Below, piece after piece: positions 33,442-44,976 of a DNA stretch of 64,000 nucleotides. A program made the translations under genes and the position numbers. The stretch is taken from the NCBI RefSeq assembly GCF_051020955.1, contig NW_027476093.1:1798001-1862000 (forward strand). The letters are read 5' to 3'. The DNA is from Megalopta genalis (lineage: Eukaryota; Arthropoda; Insecta; Hymenoptera; Halictidae). How positions within the stretch are numbered: the stretch's first letter is position 1; every line of letters starts with the position of its first letter. The notes beneath the pieces are model-generated. The model saw nothing but the letters and a program-made list of their open reading frames with translations, was not told where the DNA came from and did no database searches.

Positions 33442-33754
33442 AGAGTGCACATTTTAATCCGGATAACGTATACAGGGTCGATTGTTGACGCTGCTCGTTC
33501 ATGAAACTCTAGTCGAACGTACCGCGCCGGTAAAATCAACCATTTTGCTCGTGACAAACCGCGGTGTACGTACTATATAGTCGCCGGTCGTCGAAATGGC
33601 CGGTCGTGCGTCGGTGGCGCGGATCGTCGATTGTTACGTTCCCCGGCGTCGATTTTTCGGCGGGACACGCGCCGAAACAAGCGCGGGCCGGGTTCGCGTT
33701 TTACATAAATAAACGCGGCAGATTTAGGGTGTCGTCGGGGCGGGAGTCGGCGAT

Positions 33755-33825
<71 letters not shown>

Positions 33826-34360
33826 GTTCAATTGCATCAGCAGCGGCTGATCGGCAGCGGCAGACAGGTGAGCCGGCCGATGAAAATCCCATCAGAACGG
33901 CGCTCATGAATAAAAAATTTCGATTGGCCTATCAGGGCATCTGGTTGACCAGACAAGCTGCATTAAGGCTGATATCCGGAAACACTCTGCGAGATTGTTA
34001 TTCCGCCACCGCCCGCGCCCGTGCCGCGCCACCCTGACCGCCTCGAACATCACCCGTGAATTCGACGCTCCCGAGGTAAACTATCCCCCCCCCTCCCCCG
34101 CCCCTTATTGGCCGACTGTGATCACAACTCGTGGGGTAATTTCGTTCGTTTTTCATCTGTCATTTCGCCGCCCGATTCCCGTTAGATTCGATGGGAAAGT
34201 CGATCGAATAGGTTAGATTGTATTCGGTGTTTATGCGAGATGAACATTGTCGGGGCAGTTTTTTCCTTCGGCGATTGCGTATTTTTTTATGGGAGATTCG
34301 AGGTTTTATTTGATGATTTGTTTAACGGGCCCACGGTCCTTTACATATTTATGTATGTAT
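33442..34360. other. Unique CpG-rich block with long (CT)n
   Basis: A pure (CT)n run lies at 33757-33821. Downstream, 33880-34075 is repeat-free and compositionally even. An open stretch of about 50 codons there ends in GAG/GTAAAC, but its product is unremarkable, so no exon is called. Confidence 0.4.
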
Positions 34361-34786
34361 ATAACTTAAGGATTTTATTATGTATATTTATTTATTACTT
34401 ATTATTTTATGTATATATTTAGTTATTATTTATTTGATTTATTATATATACAGATTAATTATACATGTTTATTATATATACAATTTATTTATTGTTAGTT
34501 CATATATACAAATAATATATGTACAATTATATAGAGTTATACCATATATAATTATATACAATATACAATTATATACAATTATATTACATACAACATACAA
34601 TTATATTATACATATACAATATGTAATTATATACAATTATATTATATACAGTATACAATTATATACAATTACATTACATACAACATACAATTATATACAA
34701 TTATATTATGTACAATAATATAATTATATACAATTATATTGTATACAATATACAATTATACACAATTATATTATATACAATTATAT

Positions 34787-34825
<39 letters not shown>

Positions 34826-34830
34826 ATTTA
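34361..34830. repeat. AT-rich satellite, TATACAATTA units
   Basis: Units of TATACAATTATATA with a period of about 15-60 bp, ending in (TA)n at about 34790-34821. Confidence 0.9.
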
Positions 34831-35038
34831 TTTATTGTTTGTTCATACATATAAATATTGAAAATTCTTCGCGTGCAAGGAATTGATCTAGGAGACATTC
34901 AATCAATTCTAAAATCAATTTTATCTAATATATATAGAATATATAATTTTATTTAACATATATAATACATAATTTTATTTAATATAAATATAAATAAAAA
35001 GCAGAGATATCTAACGTTGCAGAACAAGTTCTCCGATA

Positions 35039-35252
35039 AACAGTAATGTCTCCCTAATTGACGCTCAGTTTGTGTACGAAAATGGACAATTTGGGAAGAG
35101 GAGATAGCCTTGCAGCTCACTTTTATAGTTATTGACAATCGATAACCATAAAAATACGAGCCACAAGGCTCGAACAAAAATCCTATCTCCTCTTCCAAAA
35201 TTGTCCATCTTTCGTGGACAATCTGAGCGTCAATTAGGGAGACATCACTGTA
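35039..35252. mobile_element. MITE-A
   Basis: Starts CAGTAATGTCTCCCTAATTG and ends TTAGGGAGACATCACTGTA. The left arm has lost about 10 bp near GGAGATAGCC, so the hairpin is slightly asymmetric. Confidence 0.9.
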
Positions 35253-35908
35253 TCCTGCATCCACCCGATTCGTTCCGTTCTCCAGGATCGGCAACACAGC
35301 GTCGGCAACAGCGCGCCGAGTCTTGTTTAACGATATCTCGGTTGAAATTGAAATGCGATGTTAAAAAACGGCGAGATGAAGAAAATAAAAAAATTGGTTC
35401 GCTCCGGTGAAACATGGCTCTCGATGTAACAGGAGCGAAGTCGATGGACGTAATCGTATTAAGTTGCTAAAGGCTCCTCGCATCTGTCATGCCCTCTCCG
35501 CGATCATTTTTTCCTTGATCCGCAGGATTTTAATCTCGTAATGTCAAAGCCGTGCTTCGATATCGAGGATCATTAGTCAAGCTGTCATAGCGATATTAAT
35601 AGTCCGCGAGTACCGAAGTATGCACTCGATGGAAATGCATTTCATTTATTTTCCCGGCCGACCTGGACGAGGGAGGTGGGGGGCGGGGGGACAGGGCGGC
35701 GTGGGGTGACATTGTTGAATGACTACGGCCTCCTTTTTCCTCGGTTTTTCCAACAGCGAGGACCGCGTCCTCCGCCGCCACCGCCGCCGCCGCCGTCTTT
35801 TTACGCAATGGTTCGCCTCCCCTTCGTCGCCGAGTAGAATTGAGACATCGACGGCTATGAATTCGCCGGCTTCCGATCTATAGGGTGTTCGATCGCGTCC
35901 GATAAGTG
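35253..35908. other. Unique sequence, GC-rich at 35640-35830
   Basis: Contains a GGC/GCC-rich patch at 35768-35798. No gene recognised. Confidence 0.4.
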
Positions 35909-35945
35909 TACAGTAATGGCCGGCAATTACGGAGAATTTACTGTA
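35909..35945. mobile_element. 37-bp mini inverted repeat (MITE-A ends only)
   Basis: TACAGTAATGG...AATTTACTGTA: two MITE-A-type ends enclosing only about 20 bp. The right part, AATTACGGAGAATTTACTG, equals the reversed left end of the subtype at 17762. It abuts the next MITE-A. Confidence 0.6.
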
Positions 35946-36180
35946 CAGTGATGTCTCTCGAATTGACGCTCCGATTGTCTCCCTAACTGACGCTCAGGAT
36001 CGCGCAGAAAAATGAAGAATTTGGGAAGAGGAGATACGTTATTGACAATTCGAGACTATAAAAACGAACCGCAAGGCTCAAATAATCGTATTCTGTTCTG
36101 TCCAAATCGTTCATTTTTGTGGACAATGTGAGAGTCAGTTAGAGAGACAATCTGAGCGTCAATTAGAGAGACTTTCGATT
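35943..36180. mobile_element. MITE-A with doubled ends
   Basis: Both termini are present twice (ATGTCTCTCGAATTGACGCT then GTCTCCCTAACTGACGCTCA; GAGAGTCAGTTAGAGAGACA then GCGTCAATTAGAGAGAC). The last ATTACTGTA is replaced by TTTCGATT. Confidence 0.85.
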
Positions 36181-36445
36181 CATTGAAATTCTTAACGAAA
36201 GAAGTTTCTATTGGATTCGCGTTTGTTGCAATCGATGAAGATGCTTTTTATTTAGCATAAAGATCCACAGTCTGATATCTACAGAAGTTATGTCAAGGTT
36301 ATATTGATTATAGTGAGAGTCAGTTAGAGAGACAATCTGAGCGTCAATTAGAGAGACTTTCGATTCATTGAAATTTTTAACGAAAGAAGTTTCTATTGGA
36401 TTCGCGTTTGTTGCAATCGATGGAGATGCTTTTTATTTAGCATGT
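36128..36445. repeat. Direct duplication including MITE-A end
   Basis: GTGAGAGTCAGTTAGAGAGA through TTGCAATCGATGAAGATGCT to TTTATTTAGCAT (36128-36260) is repeated at 36313-36445 with three changes. The spacer is 52 bp. Confidence 0.9.
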
Positions 36446-36599
36446 TCCATTTTTCGTACCCTTTTCTAAATGTTTTTCTTTCACAAATTGCAACTTCTAA
36501 ATGAAATACAGGCATTCAAACAGTGAGAACATAACACGTGCTCCATGAAAGTTATTAAAAATTCCCGCTATATTGTTCGAAATCATTCTAAACTTCAGG

Positions 36600-36735
36600 A
36601 TGAAATTAATAATATATTATTATTATATTATTATATTATATTATTGTACTATATATATTATATATTATTATACTATATATATATATATTATATTATATTA
36701 TATTGTTATACTATATATATTATTATATTATTATA
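36600..36735. repeat. AT-rich satellite
   Basis: TATATTATTATA and TATATATA repeats. Confidence 0.85.
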
Positions 36736-37063
36736 GCAGCGGATGATAGGTTAAACAAGCTTCCTGATTTTCTGTGTCTCTTATAGACAGCCTATTGTCC
36801 AACAACGCGACAATAACATTACATTTCGCTACAAAATAATTCTTCAATATATCATCAAGCAACTTCTGGACACCCTATATACACAGGAATAGAACGTGTA
36901 CAGATTGGAAGAAAAGCGTTGTGTAACGATGACGAGAGAAAAGTAACATCGGTAGATACGCGTGTTGGACAATGCGATAGAATCTCGCGCGCCGGAGACT
37001 CTCTGTTCTTTATTTCCCGTCTTATATTTTACTCCGATGATTTTATTGTTGCCGGTGGAGTAG

Positions 37064-37099
<36 letters not shown>

Positions 37100-37794
37100 G
37101 GTTGCTCGCGAACATTAAATCCGTCGATATCGGCTTGTTCCGTAACGGAACGTTACGGTAAACCGAAGTCGTGTAACGCGAGCCGCGTGTACCGGCTTCA
37201 GATACGCATCGACGTTCAAATAGAAAGTGATAGATCTGCAATCCATTACCTGATAATAGACACGGTAAACACGGTGAGTCATGTTTCGCGCCCCCGATTA
37301 GTATGCACCGAGCAGCGGACAAAATGCTCGTTGTGCGACAAAATGTCTCCCGGGCGCCCGGACAAAAATGGCGGCCGCTCCGGCGACGCCGGTGGCCTAT
37401 CATCGGGTCATCGGGGCTGGTCCAGGTACATATTTACTTTCTAAGTTCATTAGATCGCATCTTGGCCCACCTTATCTCATCTGTTGCAAGTACCCGGCTG
37501 GCTTTTGTCATCCATTATTTCAACGTGCGCGGACGTCGGGCTTCGCTGAACAACGATATCGTCGGATTTTACCGTCTCGAAGTCCCGTTTGTTCTTTTTC
37601 GTTGATCTTTCGTTGAAGGCGATGTTAAGTGATCGGGCCAAGAGGGTGGCTCATAGTGAAATTTGTTGGAGAACTAAAACGTGGGAAAACGTGGGGAAAC
37701 GTGGCTCGAGATGGAAAGAATAAATTTAGTTAGCGAGTGTTTCAATTCCGAAAGAATAGATTTCGTTAGCGAGTGTTTCAATTGTACAATTTTA
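36736..37794. other. Unique block with (CT)n and candidate exon
   Basis: A (CT)n run lies at 37064-37099. 37150-37600 is CpG-rich and repeat-free, and contains the candidate exon at 37368. No recognised gene. Confidence 0.4.
37368..37428 (+). CDS. Candidate short first coding exon
   Basis: ATG in a strong context (AAAATGG) opens MAAAPATPVAYHRVIGAGP, followed by CAG/GTACAT as a possible donor at 37428/37429. A second ATG at 37350 in another frame also runs to this donor. The Ala/Pro-rich start is what CpG-rich DNA gives by chance, and the donor is only moderate, so this is a weak call. No downstream exon was found. Confidence 0.15.
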
Positions 37795-38720
37795 CAGTTG
37801 AACAATTTTACAATTTTATTACAATGTTATTACAATTTGATTACAATTTGATTACAATTTGATTACAATTTTGTTACAATTTTGTTACAATTTGGTTACA
37901 ATTTGATTACAATTTGATTACAATTTTATTACAATTTTATAATTGTACTATTTTACAATTTTATTACAATTTTATTACGATTTTATTACAATTTTACTAT
38001 AATTTTATTATAATTTTATTACAATTTTATTATAATTTTATTATAATTTTATTACAATTTTATTACAATTTTATTACAATTTTATTACAATTTTATTACA
38101 ATTTTATTACAATTTTATTGTAATTTGATTGCAATTTTATTGCAATTTTGTTACAATTTTGTTACAATTTTGTTACAATTTTGTTATACTTTTGTTACAA
38201 TTTTATTACAATCGTACAATTCTACAATTCTACAATTCTACAATTCTACAATTTTACAATTCTACAATTCTACAATCGTTCAATTGTACAATTTTACAAT
38301 TTTACAATTATACAATCGTTCGATTGTACAATTTTACAATTTTACAATTCTACAATTCTACAATTATACAATTATACAATTATACAATTATACAATTATA
38401 CAATTATACAATTATACAATTATACAATTATAAATTATACAATTCTACAGTTCTACAGTTCTACAGTTCTACAGTTCTACAATTATACAATTATACAATT
38501 ATACAATCGTACAATTGTACAATTTTACAATTCTACAACGCTACAATTCTGCAATTTTACAATTTTACAATTCTACAATTCTATAATTATACAATTCTAC
38601 AATTTTACAATTTTACAATTGTACAATTTTACAATTCTAAAGTTCTACAATTCTACAATTTGACAATTTTACAGTTGTACAATTGCACAATCGTCCAATT
38701 CTATATTTACAATTCTCTCA
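37795..38720. repeat. Minisatellite drifting from 11-mer to 8-mer
   Basis: About 925 bp. The unit is ACAATTTTATT or ACAATTTGATT (11 bp) at the left and ACAATTTTGTT near 38150. It then switches to the 8-mer ACAATTCT at 38215 and ACAATTAT at 38355-38430, then mixes. The Tyr-Asn-Ser-Thr-Ile-Leu-Gln frames are translations of it. Confidence 0.95.
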
Positions 38721-39955
38721 TACAATTCCGCCTTTAACTCGCCACACCTTCCAACCAAAATCTCAAGCTCACATCCGAATAAAATCATCATTATCATCGT
38801 CACAAATCAACAAAACTCCTCAAACAGCATCTTCAACGTAAACGTAACCAGTCGTAAAACAAATACACGTTTCATCCTCGGCTCTCTAGAAGATGAAATC
38901 GTCGATTCGCAGGAACCATCCGCGCATTGGACTGAGAGTACTCCGTCTCGTCCGCCCGAACGCGTTGTTTATTGCAATTTTGGCGCGGCCAGCCATCCGG
39001 GACACCACGGCTTGTATCTTGTACACACGGACTGATTAGCAACTGTGTGCAAGGTGTATGCCGGGTCTAACAAGGTTAGCTAGTCTGGGGGGCCCTACGG
39101 CGAAGGAGGCGCCCCTGTCGGATCTTTCGGTTTTTTCTGCGGGGAGACCAACGGTCGGATGACTCATCGGGCCCTTGCTGGTGGCTACGAGGACGATGAT
39201 GATGGTGGTGGTTACGAGCCCCTTCCAGAACCACCCCGTTAACGGTGCATCGCGCTCCTCCACGTGCACGTCTCTTAGTCATCGCGTTCTTTTTTCTCTC
39301 CTCTCTTCTCTCCGCCTTTCGTTCTTTCTTCCTTTCCAATTGCTCCGCTCCCCGCGCCGCCCCGCGCCACCCGCCAGGCCACGCGAAGAACCCCCTCGTC
39401 CCCCTTCGCCACGTCGCCGTTGTCTGTTCCACCTGATCGACACACGTGTTAAATAGTCGGACTAGTAGAGAAACCGGTGTCTAGGTCAACGTACCGCGCG
39501 CGAATTTGCTACCGATCGCGTGAGTCATCGCGTCGCCCAGCCGACGCACTCGACGCACCCGGGACACCGCGACGGGTTCAAAGGATTATGGAGGAATGCG
39601 GATTAATCGAGCGTCCACGGACTTTTCGGCCGATGCCGAAATGTATTCTTGTTTCGCGTTTGGCCGGAGGCGTCGCTTTTCTCTTTCGCGGCGGTCGCGT
39701 TTCGCGAGAGAAACGCGTACAAAGATGCGCCCGGTGCACCGATCGCCGAGGCGATTTCGAGATTATTCGCGGTTTTTTGGGCCGCAGCTCGTTGATTTTC
39801 TGATTTTTTTCGTCTTTTCGTCTCGTCCGCGTCGTTCGTCCACCAATTTAACCTTGCACAACATTACGCAAGCTTGTTATCTCGACGCGCGGTTAAAATT
39901 GACTTCTCGATAACGACTGTTTTAGATGATCGTAGCCATAATCGTGTTCCGGCAG
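38721..39955. other. CpG-rich unique block, no gene recognised
   Basis: Frames up to 118 codons on both strands. The minus-strand one is Arg/Lys-rich low complexity over CTTTCTTCC-type DNA. The block resembles other CpG-rich patches in the window and could include promoter DNA. Confidence 0.4.
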
Positions 39956-40441
39956 TACAGTAATGTCTCCCTAATTAACGCTCAGATTGTCCATTTTTGT
40001 GAACGAAATAGGTCACGTCGAAAGCAGTACAGTAAAATCTCTCAAATTGTCCCTCAACTCTTTTATAGTAATGTCTCCCTAACTGACGCTCAGATTGTCT
40101 CCCTAATTGACGCTCAGATTGTCCATTTTTGTGGACGAAATATGTCACGTCGAAAGCAGTACAGTAAATTCTCTCAAATTGTCCCTCAGCTCTTTTATAG
40201 TAATATCTCCCTAACTGACGCTCAGATTGTCTCCCTAATTGACGCTCGGATTGTCCACAAAAATGGACGATTCGGGAAGAGAAGCCTTGCGAGTTCGAGC
40301 CTCGCGACTCGTTTTTATAGTCACCGATTCTCAACAGTTATAAAAACGAACTGCAAGGCTCGAATAATCGTACCTCCGACTTCCCAAATTGTCCATTTTT
40401 CTTGTACAATCTCAGCAAGTCAATTAGGGAGACATTACTGT
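39956..40441. mobile_element. Tandem D / MITE-A composite
   Basis: Two units of about 131 bp, each with a MITE-A left terminus, TTGTCCATTTTTGTG, repeat D (CGTCGAAAGCAGTACAGTAA) and CTCAGCTCTTTTATA, are followed by a nearly complete MITE-A (about 40196-40441). The 173- and 119-codon frames through it encode repeats of VSLTDAQIV, a translation of MITE DNA. Confidence 0.88.
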
Positions 40442-40559
40442 AGTTAGCATTAATCCATTGAATGTTCTTTTAGGTTATAGGGGGACTAGTTCACTGGACG
40501 ATGGCTGAGAAGCTTTCTTTGTACTATTAATTAATTAATTAATTAAACTTTAATTGTAC

Positions 40560-40835
40560 TATTAGTTGAGATGACAGAAGAAGATAGGAAAAATTCGTTT
40601 TTTGAACTTCTTTCTTTATCTGAGCCTATAACGATAATTTGAGAAATGCTTCTACGTAGATCTCGATGACTTATATGAACGCTGAAAATTTTATTTTTTA
40701 GGCATCGTCTGGTAAATTAATCCTGTTAACATTTTTTTAAAAATTCAAGTTACTTGGTCCAGTTTTTAAAAAGTTATATATAATTTTTTAGATGGTGTGC
40801 GAACACTTTTGTGGCCCACTGTGAATCAGTAGAGC
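40560..40835 (-). repeat. Dispersed repeat F, copy 3 (reversed)
   Basis: Read in reverse, TCTGAGCCTATAACGA, GAAATGCTTCTACGTAGATC and GAACGCTGAAAATTTT match the centre of repeat F (12166, 19090). Diverged, with an AAAACACTTTTGTGGCCCAC-type end near 40800-40820. Confidence 0.6.
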
Positions 40836-40853
40836 TTAAATATGATTGAATTA

Positions 40854-40900
40854 TACAGGGTGTTCCAAAATTACGGTTCTTTCGGGAACTATGTACTATA
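40854..40900 (+). mobile_element. MITE-B left-end remnant
   Basis: TACAGGGTGTTCCAAAATTA then CGGTTCTTTCGGGAAC resembles the outer left arm of the MITE-B that restarts at 40997. Between them is an ATTACTTTACTTT-rich patch, so the element may have been split. Confidence 0.6.
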
Positions 40901-40996
40901 ATTACAACCATGATTACTTTACTTTACTTTCTTTACTATGATTACTACTGCGATTGCTTTACTTACATTACTATGATTATAGCCTAGTTATAAAGA

Positions 40997-41360
40997 AGGT
41001 CCCAAAATTATGGCATTTCCAGAAAATGAGAGGTTCCTCAGGTCATTTGAAACAACTTTTTCCTTTACAAAAATTTTCTCGGAGGCTTCGTTCACGAGTG
41101 ATTAACGAAAAAATACTGACCAATGAGCGGCGAGCTCGGCTGGCGCGTGGCGACCGAGCCAATGAGTGGAATTGAGCTTCGCGCGCTCGTTGCGCAGGGC
41201 CGCGTCGCGTCGCCCGAGCTCGCCTCTCATTGGTCAGTGTTTCTCGTTAATATCTCGTAAACGAAGCCTCGTAGAACATTTTCGCTAAGGAAAAAGTTGC
41301 TTCAAATCACCTCAGGAACCCCTCAGTTCCCAAAACACCATAATTTTAGGACACCCTGTA
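40997..41360. mobile_element. MITE-B
   Basis: GTCCCAAAATTATGGCATTT ... CATAATTTTAGGACACCCTGT, the ATAATTTTAGGACA subtype shared with 1-210. The centre carries CCAAT motifs at ACCAATGAG, GCCAATGAG and CATTGGTC. The first few bases of the left terminus are missing. Confidence 0.88.
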
Positions 41361-42085
41361 AATCGTACATTGCAAGATCCTAAAATAAAATTAGGAAAAT
41401 AGATTGACCCGCGAAAGCTTCTCGTTTCAAAATTATTTGTCGCAACATAAATCTTTTCCTTATCTTTTTATTTCTCAGTCATTGCTTCGTTAAAACGTAA
41501 ATCTAAATAACAATTTATTTAACCTCGCCAAACGACCACAAAAACAAAACGATGAACCGGCAGAGAAATATTTCCAATTTCGAAGCAAATCGGCAGATCT
41601 TGTGAGCGACGCATCGACCGTAAACGACTGCAAAGATCGGCGCGGATGAAATAAAAAAAAGCGCCGGTTTACGTAAGACGAAAAATCGCGAGGAAAGCGA
41701 CCGTTTCGTCCCGCGGAGGCGCACGGTAGCAAAAAAGGTGGGTCGGCTCGCCGGCTGAAATTCCGAGAGGCAGTTCGCCCAAATAACGCGTCGTAAAATA
41801 TCGCTGGCACGATAAAGTTGCCACGCGTAGAACAAGGAGAACGGTGCCGCTAATTGGTTAATCGTGTTCATCGGCTGGCGCGGGCACCGCGGAAACCCAA
41901 AGCCGGTGGCGTGGATAACATTTTTTTGCCCGATAGCAAGAGTGTTCCGAAGCCAGTAGTAAACTAACCGAAAGTACCTTTCCGCGAAGTCGGTCGCTCT
42001 CCGGTAACCGAGAGAACGGAGCCAAAATTAATATCTTTTCGTGACAAGAGCGCGCTGTGATTCACCGGCCTGGCCATCATCGCCT
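41361..42085. other. Unique sequence, no gene recognised
   Basis: Mixed unique DNA. Minus-strand frames of 106 and 118 codons (41490-41871) overlap each other and show no domain. Confidence 0.4.
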
Positions 42086-42089
42086 TATA

Positions 42090-42269
42090 GCTATGTATAT
42101 ACATATAGCTATATAGCTATATGATAGTATAAAATAGAAATAATAAAATAGCTACATATAGCTATACATATAATATTTTAATATAGTTATACATATAATA
42201 ATATAGTTATATATAGCTATATAGCTATATAATAATATATAATATAAATAATATAGCTTTAATATAATA

Positions 42270-42324
<55 letters not shown>

Positions 42325-42460
42325 CTATAATAATATTATATAATATAGCTATATATATATATATATATATACCTATAGATATATATATAATGATATAGCT
42401 ATATATTATATAGCTATATTATAGCTATATATTATATAGCTATATTATAGCTATATAAAA
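42090..42460. repeat. AT-rich satellite, ATATAGCTAT palindromic units
   Basis: Units of ATATAGCTATAT with (TA)n at about 42275-42322. A related array lies at 44170-44400. Confidence 0.9.
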
Positions 42461-42925
42461 TGCATGTGAAAACATGTGAAATATGGAACGATAAAAAATA
42501 TGTGAAATTATGGAACGCCTTTACCAGATTCGAATTCTTTCGCGGCTTCGGTCGTTATTGGAACATATCGGGCAACAATTTCGTAATATCGATCTGATTA
42601 TTCTTTATCGCATCGTCGAGGTAATCGACGTTTATTGCTACACCTTTGTCCCTACAACTTTATCAGCAATTTTCGAGCACCTTATCTCAGACTAATGACA
42701 TAATAGGCGTTCACGAAACTGACGCAATCATGATCAAATTCGATGTAGTACTCTAAAGTACTAACAGAGCTGTCTAAGAATTCAGCGTCCCAGTCGATCA
42801 TTTTTTTAATAACGACAGGATTCGATTTTCTCAAATTTGGTATACATTTCTAATGCATCGTATGCTCGAACAAAGAGAAGTTCATCAAAAAATTTATAAT
42901 TAAATTATATAATAATAATAAACAA

Positions 42926-42966
<41 letters not shown>

Positions 42967-42975
42967 CTTAGAGAA
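42461..42975. other. Unique AT-leaning sequence
   Basis: A 61-codon plus frame at 42510-42695 has a protein-like mix but no recognised motif or firm splice signals, so no gene is called. (TA)n at about 42926-42963. Confidence 0.4.
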
Positions 42976-43110
42976 TACAGTAATGTCTCCCTAATTGACG
43001 CTCGGATTGTCTCCCTAACTGACGCGCCGATTGTACACAAAAATGGACCAATTGTCCGCAATTAATAAAAATGAGCTGCAAGGCTGGAATAATCGTATCT
43101 CCTCTTCGTT
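42976..43110. mobile_element. MITE-A, truncated
   Basis: Doubled left end (CAGTAATGTCTCCCTAATTG, then GTCTCCCTAACTGACGC), a shortened core with GAGCTGCAAGGCTGG, and no right terminus. Confidence 0.85.
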
Positions 43111-43870
43111 AATATAAACATTCTTCTCAATTAATATCTTATTAATCTCAAGTAACGAAAACAATTAGAAAGAAGCGAATTCGTTCCGTCGGTGCTCAAT
43201 CAAGCGACTCGAATTTCCAATTGAAAAACGAAGATCCCCGATCGCATCGGTCATTCGGCTCATAAAAGAAACGAGAGAAAGGCTTTTCACGGGGAAGCCG
43301 ACGTATCTTTTATTCCTACTCTTTCCTCTTTTACTCCTCTCGTCGGAGCTCTAGACGCGTCTCTGGTCGGCCTGAAAAATCAGTCCTATTCCGCTACAGT
43401 CACCGGAGGCGTCTCCCGAAATTACGAAATCACGGGGTCGAATTACCGGCGCGCGCGAGAGAGCTTTCTACAGTGTCCTCCGACGTCGGGTGAACAAGGT
43501 ATGATTCACTATCCAATCCTTCCGCTTGCCTCCGCTCTTACCTCGCCGGCGTTCTCTCTGCACACACACACACACGGGAGAGAGGGACTTGCGCCACCCG
43601 AGCGTGCGTTTGGCGAAAGCACACTCCTCCGGAGCCTCTTAATAAAATAGGGACCGTTGCACAATCAGACGTTGGCCTCCCTCACGACGGGATGACGGAA
43701 CCGAATCGTGACGCACACGAGTCGGCCGCCGACCGCCGCGGCCAGGATCTCGCAGGTGACACGACATCTCGACGGTTATCTGAAAAGAATAGGGAGCGAG
43801 AAGCGTCGCGTCGCTGCTCCGGGCGCCCTTTGACCGCGTGATTCGCGGCCGCGTCGTTCCCGCAACAATT
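43111..43870. other. CpG-rich unique block, no gene recognised
   Basis: Contains a (CA)n run at 43560-43575. A minus-strand donor-like GAG/GTAAGAG lies near 43538-43546 without a supporting frame. Confidence 0.4.
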
Positions 43871-44083
43871 AACGGCTAGATTTACGGAACCCGTCGAAAT
43901 AACGAGTCACTCGAGAATTTCTCGATTTACGATCGTTCATATCGCAAAGATACATTTTTATGAGTTGTTTGTTCAATTTAGAATAACACCTGTGAAAAAT
44001 CAGAATAAACGTCTATTGCCTAAATGTCACTTTTATAATATAAAACAGCTGTTTTTTGTGCTCTGTAAATCTAGTGTCGAACG
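43871..44083 (+). repeat. Dispersed repeat G
   Basis: Aligns with 25273-25510: GATTTACGGAACCCGTCGAA, AAAACAGCTGTTTTTTG, AATCTAGTGTCGA. About 25 bp shorter in the middle. Confidence 0.8.
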
Positions 44084-44099
44084 CAACCGCGCGAACGGA

Positions 44100-44313
44100 T
44101 TTTATTATTATTTTATTATTATATTTATTCGTTATTTATTATTTATTTATTATTATATTTATATTTTATACTATTATATAGCTATATTATTATATATATA
44201 TATAGCTATATATAACTATATTATTATATATAGCTATAATATGCCTATATTATTTATATTTTATATTATTATATAGTTATATAGCTATATATAATAGCTA
44301 TATGCAACAATAT

Positions 44314-44365
<52 letters not shown>

Positions 44366-44515
44366 CTATATTATTATATATATAGCTACATTATTTATAA
44401 ATTTATATTTTATTACTCCTATTTTATATTATTATATTAATTTATTATTACGTTTATGTTTATTATTTATTATTTACTCATTATTATATTTATTTTATTA
44501 TCATTGTTGTGTCAA
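44100..44515. repeat. AT-rich satellite
   Basis: TATTATTTATTA and ATATAGCTATA repeats with (TA)n at about 44317-44363. Confidence 0.9.
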
Positions 44516-44976
44516 TATCCCGAAGATGCGACGTTACCAGGCGGCGAACCAACGACGCGCCGATTCGCGCGCATCCTCTATCAATGTGACGTCCGATAAA
44601 AAGCATCGCCGCTTCGCTGCGGCGCGTCGTTTAATGTAGGTCGCGTCGCGGCGCTTTTTCCCGCGACCGCGGCGCACAGCATCACAATATTTACACGGCT
44701 ATTTATATACTACGTGTATCATATATGTATGTATGTACAAAGCGGCGTTATCAGCCGTTGACACGGCCGTCGGTTATACAAATCGAGTATAGGTGCGTTA
44801 TAAACGGGAGGACCAGCGTTGTTAAATATTTATTAACCTCGATTATCGAGGTTATCGGGCGGACACCCGCGACTCCTCGCGCGGCGTCTGGAAACCGTAA
44901 TCCTCGCGGAATTTCTCGGGAATTTTTCGAGCGGAGTGTGAGCGACGCTGATAGCTGTGTCCGCTTCGGCGCGAGT
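44516..44976. other. CpG-rich unique block, no gene recognised
   Basis: Includes a short palindrome CCTCGATTATCGAGG near 44837. No gene-like frame. Confidence 0.4.

Noticed and set aside
38125..38737. Frames of 102-202 codons repeating Tyr-Asn-Ser-Thr-Ile-Leu-Gln
   Set aside because: Translation of the ACAATTCT-type minisatellite.
39926..40447. 173-codon plus and 119-codon minus frames with repeated VSLTDAQIV
   Set aside because: Both strands of tandem MITE-A/D units are open at once; the same peptide appears at other MITE-A copies.
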